This document shows, in pieces, positions 24,601 through 33,590 of a DNA stretch of 64,000 nucleotides; the first letter of the stretch is position 1; each line of letters begins with the position of its first letter. The position numbers and the translations under genes are program-made. The stretch is from Nymphaea colorata (taxonomy: Eukaryota > Streptophyta > Magnoliopsida > Nymphaeales > Nymphaeaceae). The notes beneath the pieces were generated by a model. The model was given only the letters and a program-made list of their open reading frames with translations. It made no database searches and was not told the DNA's origin. The DNA lies in the NCBI RefSeq assembly GCF_008831285.2, contig NC_045147.1, positions 2,134,001 through 2,198,000 on the forward strand. The letters run 5' to 3'.

Positions 24601-26879
24601 TTGGTGTTGAACAGCTGGTTGTTGCTGTTAATAAGATGGATTCTGTAGGATATTCTAAAGAAAGATTTGATTCCATCAATATGCAGCTGGGTGGATTTCT
24701 CCGATCTTGTGGATTTAAAGAATCACATGTTTCATGGGTACCTTTGAGTGTTATGGAGAATCAGAATCTTGTTGCAGCTATAACCGAACCTCGTTTCTCA
24801 TGGTGTGTGTAGTATTTTTATAGTCATGTTTCAAGTGTTATGCTGCTTCTTTTCATCAATTAGATAAGGTTACAATGCTTGCTGCTACTAAAATTGGGGC
24901 GACTCTGTTTTTAATATTGTTTGGCATTCAACTGATGGACTCTTTACTGCTGTTCTCTGTAAAATAAGTTTTGTTTATGGTCTGATTCATGTTCCATTTG
25001 TACACCTAATTTTGCCACACATTATCTTCTCTTTCTGAGATTCTGTGGTACCATCACCATGTATCCTCTTCTCCTATGTACCTTGAATTTGTACACCTGA
25101 TCTTTCTAACTTCTGCTGCTTATCTTTCTGTAATTTTTAGATGTTAATTAATTTTATGTTATTCACTGCTTCTATCTACCTTGTTATGGTTTTGTTCTAT
25201 GCTGCTCTTTACCCTTTGTTCTCCTCGACTGCAAAACGTTGGTAAGCTCAATAATTGTCTATATCTTTGCAACAAATATTTTGTTAACTATGTCCAATTT
25301 TTTTAAGCCCAATAATTTTCTATATCTTTGCAACAAATATTTTGTTAACTATGTCCAATTTTTTTGTTATTCAAGGATCTGTGATGTGGTACTGTGTTCT
25401 GCGAGGCCTTCATATATTTGTCTCTTAAAAGATCTTGACTTTTGAGTACTAGACTATGTGTGACCTTGAGATTTATATGTATCATAATAATCCACCAAAT
25501 ATTTGTGCAATTGTTAGCAGTTTGTCATAAATTTATTTGTAGAAATGTCTTTGATGACATGTGGCAGGTATAAGGGATTTCATCTCCTGGATGCCATCGA
25601 TTCCTTGCTACCACCAGAACGTGAAATTTTCAAACCGCTTAGGTTGCCTATCTGTGATGTTATCAAGTCCCGGTCACTAGGGCAGGCAGCTGTTAGTGGT
25701 AAAGTGGAAGCTGGAGCCATCAGAAATGGTACAAAGGTGAAGTTCATCTGATATATTGATTTCTCTGTTGGTTCTGCTGTCTGCCTTATTCTTCTTGGTG
25801 CTGAAGATGTAAAAGAAGGGGAACCTAGTGACCTTTTAATGTTAGGTTTCATGTAAGATTGTTCAACACTTGGCATTGAGAAGGGGGAGAAATCTATGTA
25901 CACATTTATTAGTTTTTTTTTATATGCAAAGGTAACTTGGGTCACAGGTATTATTTTGAAGTTCTACTTTTAACTTTTTGTGCAAAATTAATAATTTTTT
26001 TGTTATTGAGGACTTGTAGTAGTCGTTCTCACCATCATGCATTGTTCTTTGTTTTCTGAGTAGCTTGTCTTCTATTGGGTGTGGCAATATTTTAAATGGG
26101 CCTCATAGTCGTATAGTGGATAGGCCTTATGTCTATATGCTGCTTGCAGGTCCTGGTAATGCCATCAGGAGATGTAGCAACAGTTCGATGCATTGAACAA
26201 GATTCACATGCATGTGGTATAGCCAGAGCAGGCGATAATGTGGATGTTGGTTTGCAAGGGGTTGATGGGGCTTCCTTGATCACAGGAGGGGTCTTGTGCC
26301 ACCCAGAATTTCCAATAGCTGTGGCTTCCCATTTAGAGCTCAAAGTGTTGGTCTTGGACATCAAAATGCCGATTATAGTTGGATTTCAGGTGAATTGCGA
26401 TGATGTTCCCCCCTCCCATTCCTTTCAGTAGATTTTTTTGGTTTGATATGTGATGTCAGAAGAAAAATTGTAGGTTGAATTCCATATACATCATGCTAAA
26501 GAAGCTGCAAAAGTTGAGAGGATCATATCTTTGCTTGACCCTAAAACTGGGAAGGTTTCCAAAAAGGCTCCTAGGTGTCTCACTTCCAAGCAGAGTGCAA
26601 TCATCGAGGTAACCTGGAGCTCCACCAGTTTTTTGGCACTCTGGTGACTTTTCGTTAGTCAGAATAATATTTGAATATTTCAAAGTTCTTATTTGCATTT
26701 ATAGCAAAACGTCCTATTATGCAATAAAACTGATGCCGAGACCTTGTTGGTGTCAGGTCATTCTCGGTAAAGAACTGTGTGTAGAGGAGTTCTCCAACTA
26801 TAGAGCTCTTGGAAGGGCATACCTGCGAGCATCTGGCCAGACTGTTGCTGTTGGAATTGTAACTCGTCTTGTTCACTAA
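15527..26879 (+). CDS. HBS1: HBS1/SKI7-like translational GTPase (RanBP2 zinc finger + EF1A-like)
   Basis: Eleven exons join in frame to 2,181 bases (726 aa plus TAA): 15527-15614, 19154-19312, 19455-19670, 19889-19963, 23622-23995, 24107-24217, 24312-24802, 25568-25736, 26150-26389, 26474-26608, 26757-26879. The N-terminus is an Asp/Tyr-rich run after MPRK. Residues 45-64 form a RanBP2-type zinc finger (W45, C47, C50, N54, C61, C64). An HBS1_N-type segment with FDKPSPDD follows. The GTPase domain has GHVDSGKS (306-313), T364 in GIT, DSPGH (383-387) and NKMD (448-451). EF1A-like beta-barrels II and III fill about 520-726. HBS1 binds Pelota/Dom34 and loads it on stalled ribosomes in no-go and non-stop decay. 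Plant HBS1 is usually slightly shorter; the zinc finger is plant-typical. All key G motifs are intact, so the gene looks functional. DSPGH in place of the EF1A-type DAPGH is a normal HBS1 variation. Confidence 0.95.
15809..16010. repeat. 107-bp tandem duplication in HBS1 intron 1
   Basis: Two near-identical consecutive units share TATGAAACCACGGCTCC, TTTTCTGCTATGG and ACTGTTCTTCCATTGACAGC. The second copy starts 107 bases after the first. Few mismatches suggest a recent duplication. Confidence 0.9.
17031..17081 (+). repeat. G-rich tract with G-quadruplex potential
   Basis: Eight or more runs of three to eight G separated by one to four bases lie on the + (transcribed RNA-like) strand of HBS1 intron 1. 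One TTAGGG word occurs by chance inside it; it is not a telomeric array. Confidence 0.7.
17959..18742 (+). mobile_element. hAT-like non-autonomous element, copy 1 (784 bp)
   Basis: It has perfect 10-base terminal inverted repeats CAATGTTATC / GATAACATTG flanked by an 8-base target duplication CTCCTAGG at 17,951-17,958 and 18,743-18,750. An 8-bp duplication and a CANNG-type terminus are hAT hallmarks. The left subterminal region is an array of CGTATCGTA(A) words. The right region has about five perfect GTATCGTACGATAC palindromes. The AT-rich middle encodes no transposase, so mobilisation would need one in trans. Copy 2 is at 29,407-30,164; a relative is at 20,983-21,653. Confidence 0.88.
18856..18975. 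repeat. 60-bp tandem duplication in HBS1 intron 1
   Basis: AGCAATCAGGTTAAGTCTTT recurs exactly 60 bases later, and each copy is followed by a GTGCTACTT(A/G)TT(T/G)CTTG sequence. The two units differ at a few positions. Confidence 0.85.
19154..19312 (+). CDS. HBS1: HBS1 coding exon 2 (RanBP2 zinc finger)
   Basis: Flanked by TTCAATAG and GTTAGT; phase 1 at both ends. It encodes the whole C2C2 zinc finger: W45, C47, C50, N54, C61, C64 match the RanBP2 pattern W-x-C-x2-C-x3-N-x6-C-x2-C. Such fingers bind ubiquitin or single-stranded RNA in other proteins; the ligand here is unknown. Being symmetric phase 1-1 and 159 bases long, this exon could be skipped without a frameshift. Confidence 0.95.
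19455..19670 (+). CDS. HBS1: HBS1 coding exon 3
   Basis: Acceptor CATGCAG, donor ATAG|GTTCGC, phase 1-1, 216 bases. It encodes a linker with [13 protein letters not shown] and a conserved [14 protein letters not shown]-like segment that opens the HBS1 N-terminal domain. It can be skipped without a frame change. Confidence 0.93.
19889..19963 (+). CDS. HBS1: HBS1 coding exon 4
   Basis: Seventy-five bases, phase 1-1, encoding [21 protein letters not shown], the signature F-x-F-D-x-P-S-P-D-D motif of HBS1_N. Only the GC donor AAAG|GCAAGT keeps the frame into exon 5; the nearest GT (AA|GTTATC) would shift the frame. Confidence 0.92.
20640..20959. other. GC-rich segment inside intron 4
   Basis: This 320-base block is markedly GC-richer than the flanking intron and open in more than one frame, yet no frame shows a recognisable domain. 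It abuts the outer MITE. It may be captured or inserted DNA; a protein-coding role is not supported. Confidence 0.3.
20970..22193. mobile_element. MITE with TATGTGACA termini, interrupted by a nested element
   Basis: The left end TATGTGACACGGGTA and the right end (reverse complement TATGTCACATGGGTG) are imperfect inverted repeats. They are flanked by the direct repeat GGTTTCACAC at 20,960-20,969 and 22,194-22,203. Subterminal GTACCCGTGTC-type words recur inside. Thirteen bases from its left end it was hit by the hAT-like element at 20,983-21,653; without that insert it is about 550 bases. The 9-10-base target duplication leaves hAT or Mutator-like origin open. Confidence 0.75.
20983..21653 (+). 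mobile_element. hAT-like non-autonomous element nested in a MITE (671 bp)
   Basis: Termini TAGTGTTGTA and TACAACATTG (reverse complement CAATGTTGTA) are imperfect inverted repeats, bounded by an 8-base target duplication GACACGGG at 20,975-20,982 and 21,654-21,661. It contains CGTATCGTACGATACG palindromes near the left end and TACGATACG words at the right, relating it to the elements at 17,959 and 29,407, but its interior differs. No transposase is encoded. Confidence 0.85.
22581..22852. repeat. Two 136-bp tandem units in HBS1 intron 4
   Basis: Both units start GGGTGCCCATGCTGACTGTG, contain AGCTCGAGTGGGCTCGAGCT and finish TGCAATTGAGTTGAA. They differ at only a handful of positions, implying a recent duplication. 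GC-rich relative to the surrounding intron. Confidence 0.9.
23622..23995 (+). CDS. HBS1: HBS1 coding exon 5 (linker before GTPase)
   Basis: Acceptor TTGTTGCAG, donor CTATT|GTAAGG, entering in phase 1 and leaving in phase 0. It encodes a Ser/Lys-rich, low-complexity linker and then the conserved NLAIV beta-strand that leads into the P-loop. The linker is the part of HBS1 that varies most and where SKI7-type exosome-binding motifs lie in other HBS1/SKI7 genes; I cannot assign such a motif by eye. Confidence 0.92.
23996..24106 (+). other. HBS1 intron 5, in-frame and stop-terminated if retained
   Basis: This 111-base GT-AG intron is a multiple of three and reads open for 36 codons after exon 5. 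The only in-frame stop, TAG, is formed by the last three bases of the intron itself. Retention would give a 340-residue protein with the zinc finger and linker but no GTPase domain. Confidence 0.7.
24107..24217 (+). CDS. HBS1: HBS1 coding exon 6 (P-loop)
   Basis: Acceptor GTTTAG, donor CAGCAG|GTGTAA, 37 codons, phase 0-0. It encodes [16 protein letters not shown], the G1 nucleotide-binding loop (GHVDSGKS, residues 306-313), and the helix that follows. Confidence 0.95.
24312..24802 (+). CDS. HBS1: HBS1 coding exon 7 (switch I, switch II, NKMD)
   Basis: The largest exon, phase 0-2. It carries switch I (ERERGITM, T364), G3 DSPGH (383-387) and G4 NKMD (448-451), then VPLS in the G5 position. Between them lies the EF1A-family insertion with FEAGMGL...GQTKEHAQL. 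Donor TCATG|GTGTGT. Confidence 0.96.
25250..25371. repeat. 61-bp tandem duplication in HBS1 intron 7
   Basis: TATATCTTTGCAACAAATAT and TTTGTTAACTATGTCCAATT recur with a 61-base spacing and almost no differences. It lies within the 765-base intron 24,803-25,567. Confidence 0.9.
25568..25736 (+). CDS. HBS1: HBS1 coding exon 8
   Basis: Acceptor GTGGCAG; enters in phase 2 (completing Trp505) and leaves in phase 0 at ACAAAG|GTGAAG. It encodes the end of the G domain ([11 protein letters not shown]) and the start of beta-barrel domain II ([16 protein letters not shown]). Confidence 0.94.
26150..26389 (+). CDS. HBS1: HBS1 coding exon 9
   Basis: Eighty codons, phase 0-0, acceptor CTTGCAG and donor TTTCAG|GTGAAT. 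Completes domain II ([29 protein letters not shown]) and begins domain III (LELKVLVLD). Confidence 0.94.
26474..26608 (+). CDS. HBS1: HBS1 coding exon 10
   Basis: Forty-five codons, phase 0-0, acceptor TTGTAG and donor ATCGAG|GTAACC. Domain III segment [17 protein letters not shown] ... [15 protein letters not shown], closely following the EF1A/eRF3 pattern. Confidence 0.94.
26757..26879 (+). CDS. HBS1: HBS1 coding exon 11 and stop
   Basis: Acceptor GGTGTCAG, 40 codons then TAA at 26,877-26,879. It encodes the last strands of domain III, ending GIVTRLVH, which matches the family's usual terminal GxVTR pattern. Confidence 0.95.
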   Translation, partial: VILGKELCVEEFSNYRALGRAYLRASGQTVAVGIVTRLVH

Positions 26880-26954
26880 TTTCCATCTCCACAGCAGAGT
26901 TATACTGCCGCAGATGCAGTGATTGTATAGTAGAATATTAATTTTGAAGGATGC

Positions 26955-26960
26955 AATAAA
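26955..26960 (+). terminator. Candidate polyadenylation signal of HBS1
   Basis: AATAAA lies 75 bases after the HBS1 stop codon and is the first such hexamer downstream. Plant signals are loose, so other sites may also be used. Confidence 0.45.
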
Positions 26961-27971
26961 AGGGCGACGCATTGCAATGACAGCATGCAACTTTTATGTA
27001 TCACTAGTGTTGGGAATTTTCTGCAAGTGTAAAGTAGCTGACATGAGTTGTAAACGCTGCTCCCACCATTCTGGGATTTTGGCTGAATTAAGTTATTTGT
27101 TCTTTTCCTGCTGGATGCCATGTGGCAGTTAATTTCAAAATTCCTTGCATATTATTGTCTAAGAATGTATGAATCATATTCTTGGAGAATTATCAGGGGG
27201 AATTGAAAATGAAAAACGGATGCTTCCTGGACATGACACAGTGCACGATAGTTTTTGATCTCTTAAATGGGGATGGTTTCTGTAGCTAGTGCTGCTTATC
27301 CAATTTTTCCATTTGGTTCAAGAATGCATACTCCTGAACTTGCTTTTCCTATTTTCCTTTTGATAAAAAATTAACAAGAAAAGTAACAAAATTCATTCAT
27401 CTCATTGCATCTTACATCTAGTCGCTTGTACTAACCTACATACCACACAAGATAAGCAGTTAAATGATTTTTTTTTTAGATTCAGTGTTTTTTGTTATCT
27501 CACTAGAAATTAGGTTCCTTAATGTTCCTCAGGGACAGAAAAAAGCAATAGTTTACTGAGAAGTTCTCTTTTCAGGGGTCGTAATTTCACGAACTGATTT
27601 CAAGTTTCCGTTTTATCATGCAGGATCTTTGTTGGCCACTATCATACATGACTGTCAGGTTAAAGCATATATTTTTGAGAACTATGACAGTTTTCATGTT
27701 TTCAACTGTTTTATTTTCACACAAAATGAACTGAACATTGTTGCTGTCATCTCACGACAGCTTCCACCTGGCTGAGCTTTGAATATTAGCTACGAAACAG
27801 TGGGAGTAGAGTAGGCCCCTGTCCAGTTAGCAAAAATTAGATTCGATCAAAGTTCCAGAAAGGGCAGGCCTCTGACCTGTAGTTACTGGCAGAAAGTTTG
27901 GTTCGATCAGTAAATCTAGAAAGAGGATTTTCTGAGGTTATGGACAAAGTGGTTTCCAGGATGAAAATCCG

Positions 27972-28002
<31 letters not shown>
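27972..28002. repeat. 31-base poly-C homopolymer
   Basis: An uninterrupted run of about 31 C. On the minus strand this is poly-G, able to form quadruplex structures. Such runs are rare in plant DNA and hard to sequence, so the exact length is uncertain. Confidence 0.9.
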
Positions 28003-28284
28003 TGGTTCTGCCTCTGGTTGGTAGAGGATTTTGAGCTGGATTTCAAGCAGTCCAAGAAGGCCAGGTGAAGTTAGGCAGGCTGCACCCGTTGTATGGCTGT
28101 AGGTGTACTTTAAAATTGAACTGCTCTATTGCTGTTTACAGGAGAACTGTGGTCTGAATACTTTTGAACTTGTTCAGAAAAGAAAAAAAAAGGAAAGAAT
28201 GACCATAAATCAGAGCTGAGATTGAATGCACTCAACAATGAAAAAGTAAAGCTAGTCTTCTCCATGGGCAGCGTGCATCGCAGG

Positions 28285-28312
28285 TGAGAGAGAGAGAGAG
28301 AGAGAGAGAGAG
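28285..28312. repeat. (GA)n microsatellite
   Basis: About 14 GA units. Confidence 0.9.
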
Positions 28313-28691
28313 TGAGAGATGATAAATTCGAGTAAATATGAGAACAATTTTAATGGAACTGTTTTTTATATATGGACCTTCATGGAGTTCATGCGCCTCG
28401 ACAAGCTTGTTTAGTCTGGGGTCGCTTTTTTATGTAAATGAGTTGGGATAAGATTAAATACCCTCAACTTGACTTAGTAATAGCCTGGCTACAGTTTCTC
28501 TGGATACAGAGAAGCACAACCGTCATTGAGACGTGCGTCCACATGCATGCATAGAAACACCAAAAAGCACAGAAACAAAGTCAGGCAGTTCGAACAAGAA
28601 ATTAATCGAAACAGATCAGGGTAATTTCAAACGAGCGAGAGTACAACAAAATTCACAGAATAAAACTACAAGCTCATCCAGACAGTTCCAA

Positions 28692-29281
28692 TCATAAAAT
28701 GAACAGAGATGCACACACTAATGAAAGAAAGATCCCACTGACAATGCCACTTGCAACTGCTGACCTCACTGCACCACTGCAAGATTCATTAGTTCCACTG
28801 AAGCACCCAGGTCTCTGTACTTTTGCTGTGCCTCCCTGCAGCACGAAGCTGCTATTTTGTTTTCCGCTGCTGAATAAAATACACCAGAAGTATGGAGAAC
28901 CACCATCTGACCCACTGATTCCAGCACCCACCTCTGTGTGGTTCTTGTCATAAAGGATTGACAAGCTTCGTGCATCTTTTATCAGAACTTCAGAAAAGGC
29001 TTCAGAAGCATGGACGTATTTTGTTTGGCATCCAATTAGACGTCCAGTAATGCTGCCTAGTGTGGATGCATCAACTCCACAGTTGGGTGCAAATACTTGT
29101 GCAAAATCAGAGTCTATAGGCTTCTTAGCATCAGAGCCTGATACTTCATCGCATTTTCCCTGGTAGGCTTTTATATACTGCAAAGCGATGCAGCCTAGGC
29201 CTGGGTTGTCGTAGAGCGAAGAAGAATTGTGAGCAGTACGGTTGCTGTTTAGCACAGCTACCAGTTCATCCGCAGGGTTGT
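28692..29281 (-). CDS. GPI-anchored glycoprotein gene, exon 2
   Basis: The acceptor on the minus strand is TTTTCTGTCAG immediately before ACAACCCTGCGG. The exon encodes all of the mature domain and the GPI signal and ends at the stop codon 28,694-28,692. An open frame runs 5' of the acceptor to a Met but lacks a signal peptide, so it is intron read-through. Confidence 0.9.
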
Positions 29282-32200
29282 CTGACAGAAAATACACACA
29301 AAAATATGAAATTATGCATATTAAACAGGCAATTCATGCTTTTAGAAATTATTAGAAATCATGTGTAGAGAAAATGCCAGATCATCCCTTAGTGAATGGT
29401 ACTAAGTAATGTTATCACTACCGTATCGTATCGTGTATCGGTCGGGTCGACCTATACGCCGTATCGTAACGTATTGTAAATGTATCGTAACGTATCGTAA
29501 AATTAATTTTTTAATTTATAAAAAATGTTAAAAATTTATAAAAAAATAGAAAAAATCAGAAAAAATCTAAAAAAAATCCGAAAAAACTAGTGAAAATCAG
29601 AAAAATTCAAGAAAAATGTATTTAAAGGAACATTCATCATTCATGTATATGAAGTATGAACTATGAAGTATGCATATGAACAAGACATTCCAAAATAAGA
29701 AATCAAACATTCAAAAAATCAAAATAACATACTAAGCAACCTAAGAGGCTAAGAGTATTCAATTACATCACAATTCATAAGTTCAAAAGTCAAAACTCAA
29801 AACATATTGACATAGTTTTCCCACCGTCCCTAGACTCCCCACAACGAGAAAGAAAGCTTCTTCACTGGCAAAACTTGATGCAAATGGAGAAAATCTCTCC
29901 CTCCCACGTCTCTTGTAGCGTTTACAAACAAGAAAAGAGAGAGAGAGGAGCGTCTGTTCTAAAACAAGGCGTAAAAAAGGGGCCGTCGGGCCCCTTTTTA
30001 ATTTTTCCCCCGTATCGTGCGATACAGGGGTGTATCGCACGTATCGTCCGATACGGCTACCGTATCGCATGTATCGTGCGATACGCATACGATACGGACG
30101 CGTATCGTCTTTAAACAGTGTATCGTACGATACGCGTCCGTATCGTACGATACAAATAACACTACTAACAAATATAACACTATCCTAATAGAAACAGTAA
30201 GTCCTTTGGCCTTTCCCATTTGACACAATGAACTTAGTATCTTTGCCCATACAAGGCAAAAGTTTGTAACGTTTCATCAATGAAACACAAACAAGCGAAA
30301 TATTTTGGTAATACTCAGTTACAGAATCCACTCACAACGAATATTTCCTTAGGTGATTTAAGAAATCTATAAAAGCATAAGCAAGGTGAGGCCAAACTAA
30401 AAAAAATACTTCAGATAGCTTGGCATGTGGACAAATAATTTCAACTGCACATAAAGTTCTTGATATCTTCAGTCATTCAAATGTACAGCACAACATATAT
30501 GGATTATTTTTTTTCAAAATTGTCTATTGACTCCATGTATGTGAAAATATAGAACCAAGAACGAACGGTAAACTAAAAGCACAGTTATTTGAATGGATAG
30601 ACTGCCTGAAGTTGATTTTAAGCTTAGTGTGCTTATAGAACTGTCGGATGATTTCCAGGCAGAGCCTCCGATCCAAGCCATAGGAAACTTAAATAAGGAA
30701 TGACGTCCCGAACCAAACATTTTCCTAGCTAGATCAAAAGCACCACCATTTCACAGAAAGCATCCTAGGCCGATACCAATCTAATCCTATGGGACAAAAG
30801 AGCACCATTATTATGCAGTAAGCAAGGATCATGAGCAAATTCAAGACACGGGAACAATTAGCAATAGACCTTATCTTAGTCCCTGCGCTTCATCATCATC
30901 ATCGTCTTGTAACTAGGATTTGATGACATGAACATCTCCATCAACTGGACTTACATTAATAAAAAATTCGACCACTCTTATCGACCAGTATAATGATGTA
31001 GAATCTGACTTTCATATAACGTTGTATAAGAAATTCATCTTAATGAAGGGTCAAACAATTGTTGATTAGCGTGCACAAAGAAGATTTTGTCCTAGAAATA
31101 GGAGATGATATCCTATTGTGCCGTCAAGAATTATCATTGTCTACTGTGCTAAAACTGGTCGCTGGGTTTTCATCATTTGACATTTTTTATCAGATGCACC
31201 CACTGAATCCAAGTCAAGATTTTTCTGAAGCATCAACGATGCACCGAAACATGTCTCGCCTCATCCATGTTTACATAGATTTTCATTCATCAGTACAGAC
31301 ACGTTTTATTCATTAGAACACATTATTATAGTGTTATCATGCCATCCCTTATTCACTCTTCAACGATTCCTGTTGTTGATGGACAAAATCATAAGAGCCT
31401 ACTTTGCCGGATTTCCAAGTTGACGAAATCATGTTTTACCCTATCTCCATGCAAATGGCATCTTTCCATATCATGGAGACTGATATGAACAAAAAACCCA
31501 GTTTCCCTAGACCACGCTACTCAATCAACTAAGCCAATGCATGTGATAGAGAAGCGAGTCCACCTGCAGCTCACTTCATAACCATTTCTACAATATGGAT
31601 TCTGCCAAAAAATAGCTAGATTCTCAGGTCCGTCCGAATGAATCAGTCATCCCTGTGAGGGCGAACCAGTGGCTATTGTTCTGACTATTTCTATACAAAA
31701 TGCAAGGTTTTTGGCAAATCAAGCACTTAAATAATCCAAACCAAGGAAAAACGTATTCTTAATGCGGCAATTCTCCGCTAACCCAAGATCGATTGGGGTT
31801 GCAGAAGACAGAAACTACCGTAGATTGATATAAGCACGACATTCTAGATCCGTGATCCTGGTTGGCAAACATTTGCAGATCAATATCGGTGCGACCGCGC
31901 CATGCTAGTTTACACGCATCTTCCCAAAAAGCTTCGGTTCTCGCTACATCCAATGCAAAATTGTAAATATGTCGAGAAGTTCAAGCCCGTTTGCATTATC
32001 ATTACAAAAAGGAATTGTATGAACAGGAAAACTATAAGTTTATTATAAACATCACAACCAAGGACAAGGCATCCGATGGATGAAAACAAGAATGCTCCAA
32101 ATCTTGGTGACATTTATTCTGCAGTGTATCTAGGAACCAAAACTAGAACACCAATGCAGGTAAGGAACTGCATAGGCATCATTCTGGAAAGCCGATCAAA

Positions 32201-32361
32201 CGAACATATTTCTCGAATCTGAGAAAAGCCCAATAAAAAAGGAGCAACCGACGAACAGGTACAATGAGAGAGAGAGAGGACTCACTCTTGCTATCTGCGG
32301 AAGATGAGGCGATCAACAAGGGGACAATGAAGAGCCACTTGAGGGCGACCAACGAAGCCAT
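28692..32361 (-). CDS. Secreted GPI-anchored glycoprotein of a plant-specific family
   Basis: Two exons (32361-32286 and 29281-28692) join in phase 1 to 221 codons plus stop. MASLVALKWLFIVPLLIASSSA is a classical signal peptide, cut near residue 21. The mature part begins with NPADELVAVLNSNRTAHNSSS and includes YDNPGLGCIALQYIKAYQGKC. It has seven lumenal cysteines, likely disulfide-bonded, and N-glycosylation sequons (NRT, NSS, NHT, NSS, NES). The C-terminus has a small-residue region (SGA) and then the hydrophobic tail GIVSGIFLSLVCASLFIL with no charged end, a typical GPI-attachment signal. The protein should sit on the outer face of the plasma membrane. I recognise the family as uncharacterised plant GPI-anchored proteins, possibly related to the CAP-like fold; no function is established. 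The + strand neighbour HBS1 converges on it. Confidence 0.85.
29407..30164 (+). mobile_element. hAT-like non-autonomous element, copy 2 (about 758 bp)
   Basis: It is colinear with copy 1 at 17,959-18,742. Both have a left end TAATGTTATCACT (CAATGTTATCACT in copy 1), GTATCGTAACGTATCG arrays, the same middle around TTCATCATTCATGTATATG, and a right end with GTATCGTACGATAC palindromes. Its right terminus has decayed to AATAACACTA and the target duplication is unclear, so this copy is older or more damaged. It lies in the single intron of the GPI-protein gene, antisense to that gene. Confidence 0.82.
30165..32285 (-). other. Rest of the GPI-protein gene intron
   Basis: Within the 3,004-base intron (29,282-32,285) only small, unrelated reading frames are seen apart from the hAT-like element. 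Nothing recognisable. Confidence 0.6.
32286..32361 (-). CDS. GPI-anchored glycoprotein gene, exon 1 (signal peptide)
   Basis: Seventy-six bases ending in AGCAAGA|GTGAGT (minus strand), phase 1. I chose the ATG at 32,361 because it places the hydrophobic signal sequence at the very N-terminus. An in-frame ATG at 32,433 would prepend 24 mostly charged residues (MKSVDEQERNQ...) and bury the signal peptide. Confidence 0.85.
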
Positions 32362-32604
32362 TTGCCGCCGGCGTCGGCTGGTGGATCTCGGTCGATGGTG
32401 TTGGTTTCTCTCTTGCTCATCGACACTCTTCACTCTCTTGCTTCTTTTGGTTTGGTTAGAAGTTAGCTACAATTACAAAATTACCCATGGCTTCGCTAGA
32501 ATATGGCGCAGGTTAACTATTCAGGCCTTGTGAAAAAATTTCCCGTCCATCTGTCAAGGCTCCTACATGACAGCTTGGGCAACAATATACAGTCCCACAC
32601 GAGT

Positions 32605-32890
32605 GGGGCAGGCTCGAGCTCGACTCGAATTTAAAAACTCGAACTGGGCTTGAAACTTCATATAATGGGTTCGGTCGAGCCTGACTCATTTAACTTGCTC
32701 GTTACTTTTAACTTGTTTATTTGCTAGTAGTTTAATTTTCTTTCATTATATTTTAGTATTCATTATTATATTCTAGCCGAGTTGAGTTTATACAAATCAA
32801 GTTCTTACAACTCGAAGTCGATTTGTTTAATATTTTGAACATACATTTGAACTCGGCTCCACTGGTTTATAAACGAGTCGGTATCATGCC
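32605..32890. repeat. GAGCTCGA-type dispersed repeat, copy 1
   Basis: Dense CTCGAGCTCGACTCGA, GGTCGAGCCTGACTCATTTAACTTG and ACAACTCGAAGTCGA words. Similar tracts lie at 38,135-38,475, 41,272-41,650, 47,785-48,015, 48,355-48,490, 48,985-49,110 and 53,670-53,870. The common order of phrases, with self-complementary GAGCTC and CTCGAG words, marks a non-coding repeat family. Confidence 0.65.
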
Positions 32891-33199
32891 GATGTTCTTT
32901 TAAATCGATTGCATTGTGTTCTAATAAAATAAAATATGTAGATCTAGGATTTATAAGCCACCATTAGTAAGATGAGGAGGTTAAGTTTTACAACAGTGAA
33001 AAAAGACGATAAAGTTTTAAATTTTAATCATCCAGCAAAATCTAATATATGATAAGTTTGAATTCTTTATATCTTGAACTTAGTTATAAGCACAGGCCAT
33101 GGCCCCACTCTAACTAACTTAAAAAAACTAACTTAAAAAAAAAATTACATTAGAAAAATAAAAAATTGTTTGCTATGCAATGTATTTTTTTGATTTGGG

Positions 33200-33590
33200 T
33201 TCAGTTTGACCCTACCCAGATCCGAGGTTGAACTATTTGGCCCGCCCCGAAACAAAATCTTGGCTCCGCCCCTGATTGGCATGTTTTAAAAGGCTGTGCA
33301 CGTGAAAAAGGGACCCAATGCAAGTGGGCTATGGGTACAGTTGACATGTCTTAAAAAACTGTGTATCATGCATGCCGTGCTACAGGTGGAACTAAGATTT
33401 TTTTTTTAGGGGTGGGCCAAACGGTCCATCAAACTTATCCGGGTAGGGCCAAACGATCTATCAAACTTATCTGGGTAGGGCTAAACTAAATTCGAATATA
33501 AAAAATACATTACCTAACCAAAATTTTTGTAAATTTTTTTTTTCAAGTAGTTAGGGTGGGGCTACTGCCTAGGCGGTCCCCCTGGTGCTA
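33200..33590. repeat. Dispersed repeat, family B (GGGTAGGGCCAAACG, GGCTCCGCCCC)
   Basis: GGCCCGCCCCGAAACAAAATCTTGG is followed by two tandem versions of 'GGTxGGGCCAAACGxTCxATCAAACTTATC'. The G-rich GGGTGGGGCT end resembles 1525-1722. Non-coding. Confidence 0.4.

Larger units (their letters stand above)
26961..28691. other. Intergenic region between HBS1 and the GPI-protein gene
   Basis: It holds the 3' flanks of two convergent genes. No further gene is visible. The notable contents are the poly-C run at 27,972-28,002 and the GA repeat at 28,285-28,312. The remainder is AT-rich and unremarkable. Confidence 0.6.

Noticed and set aside
32286-32433. Upstream in-frame ATG for the GPI-anchored protein
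   Set aside because: It would put 24 charged residues before the signal peptide, which is incompatible with secretion.
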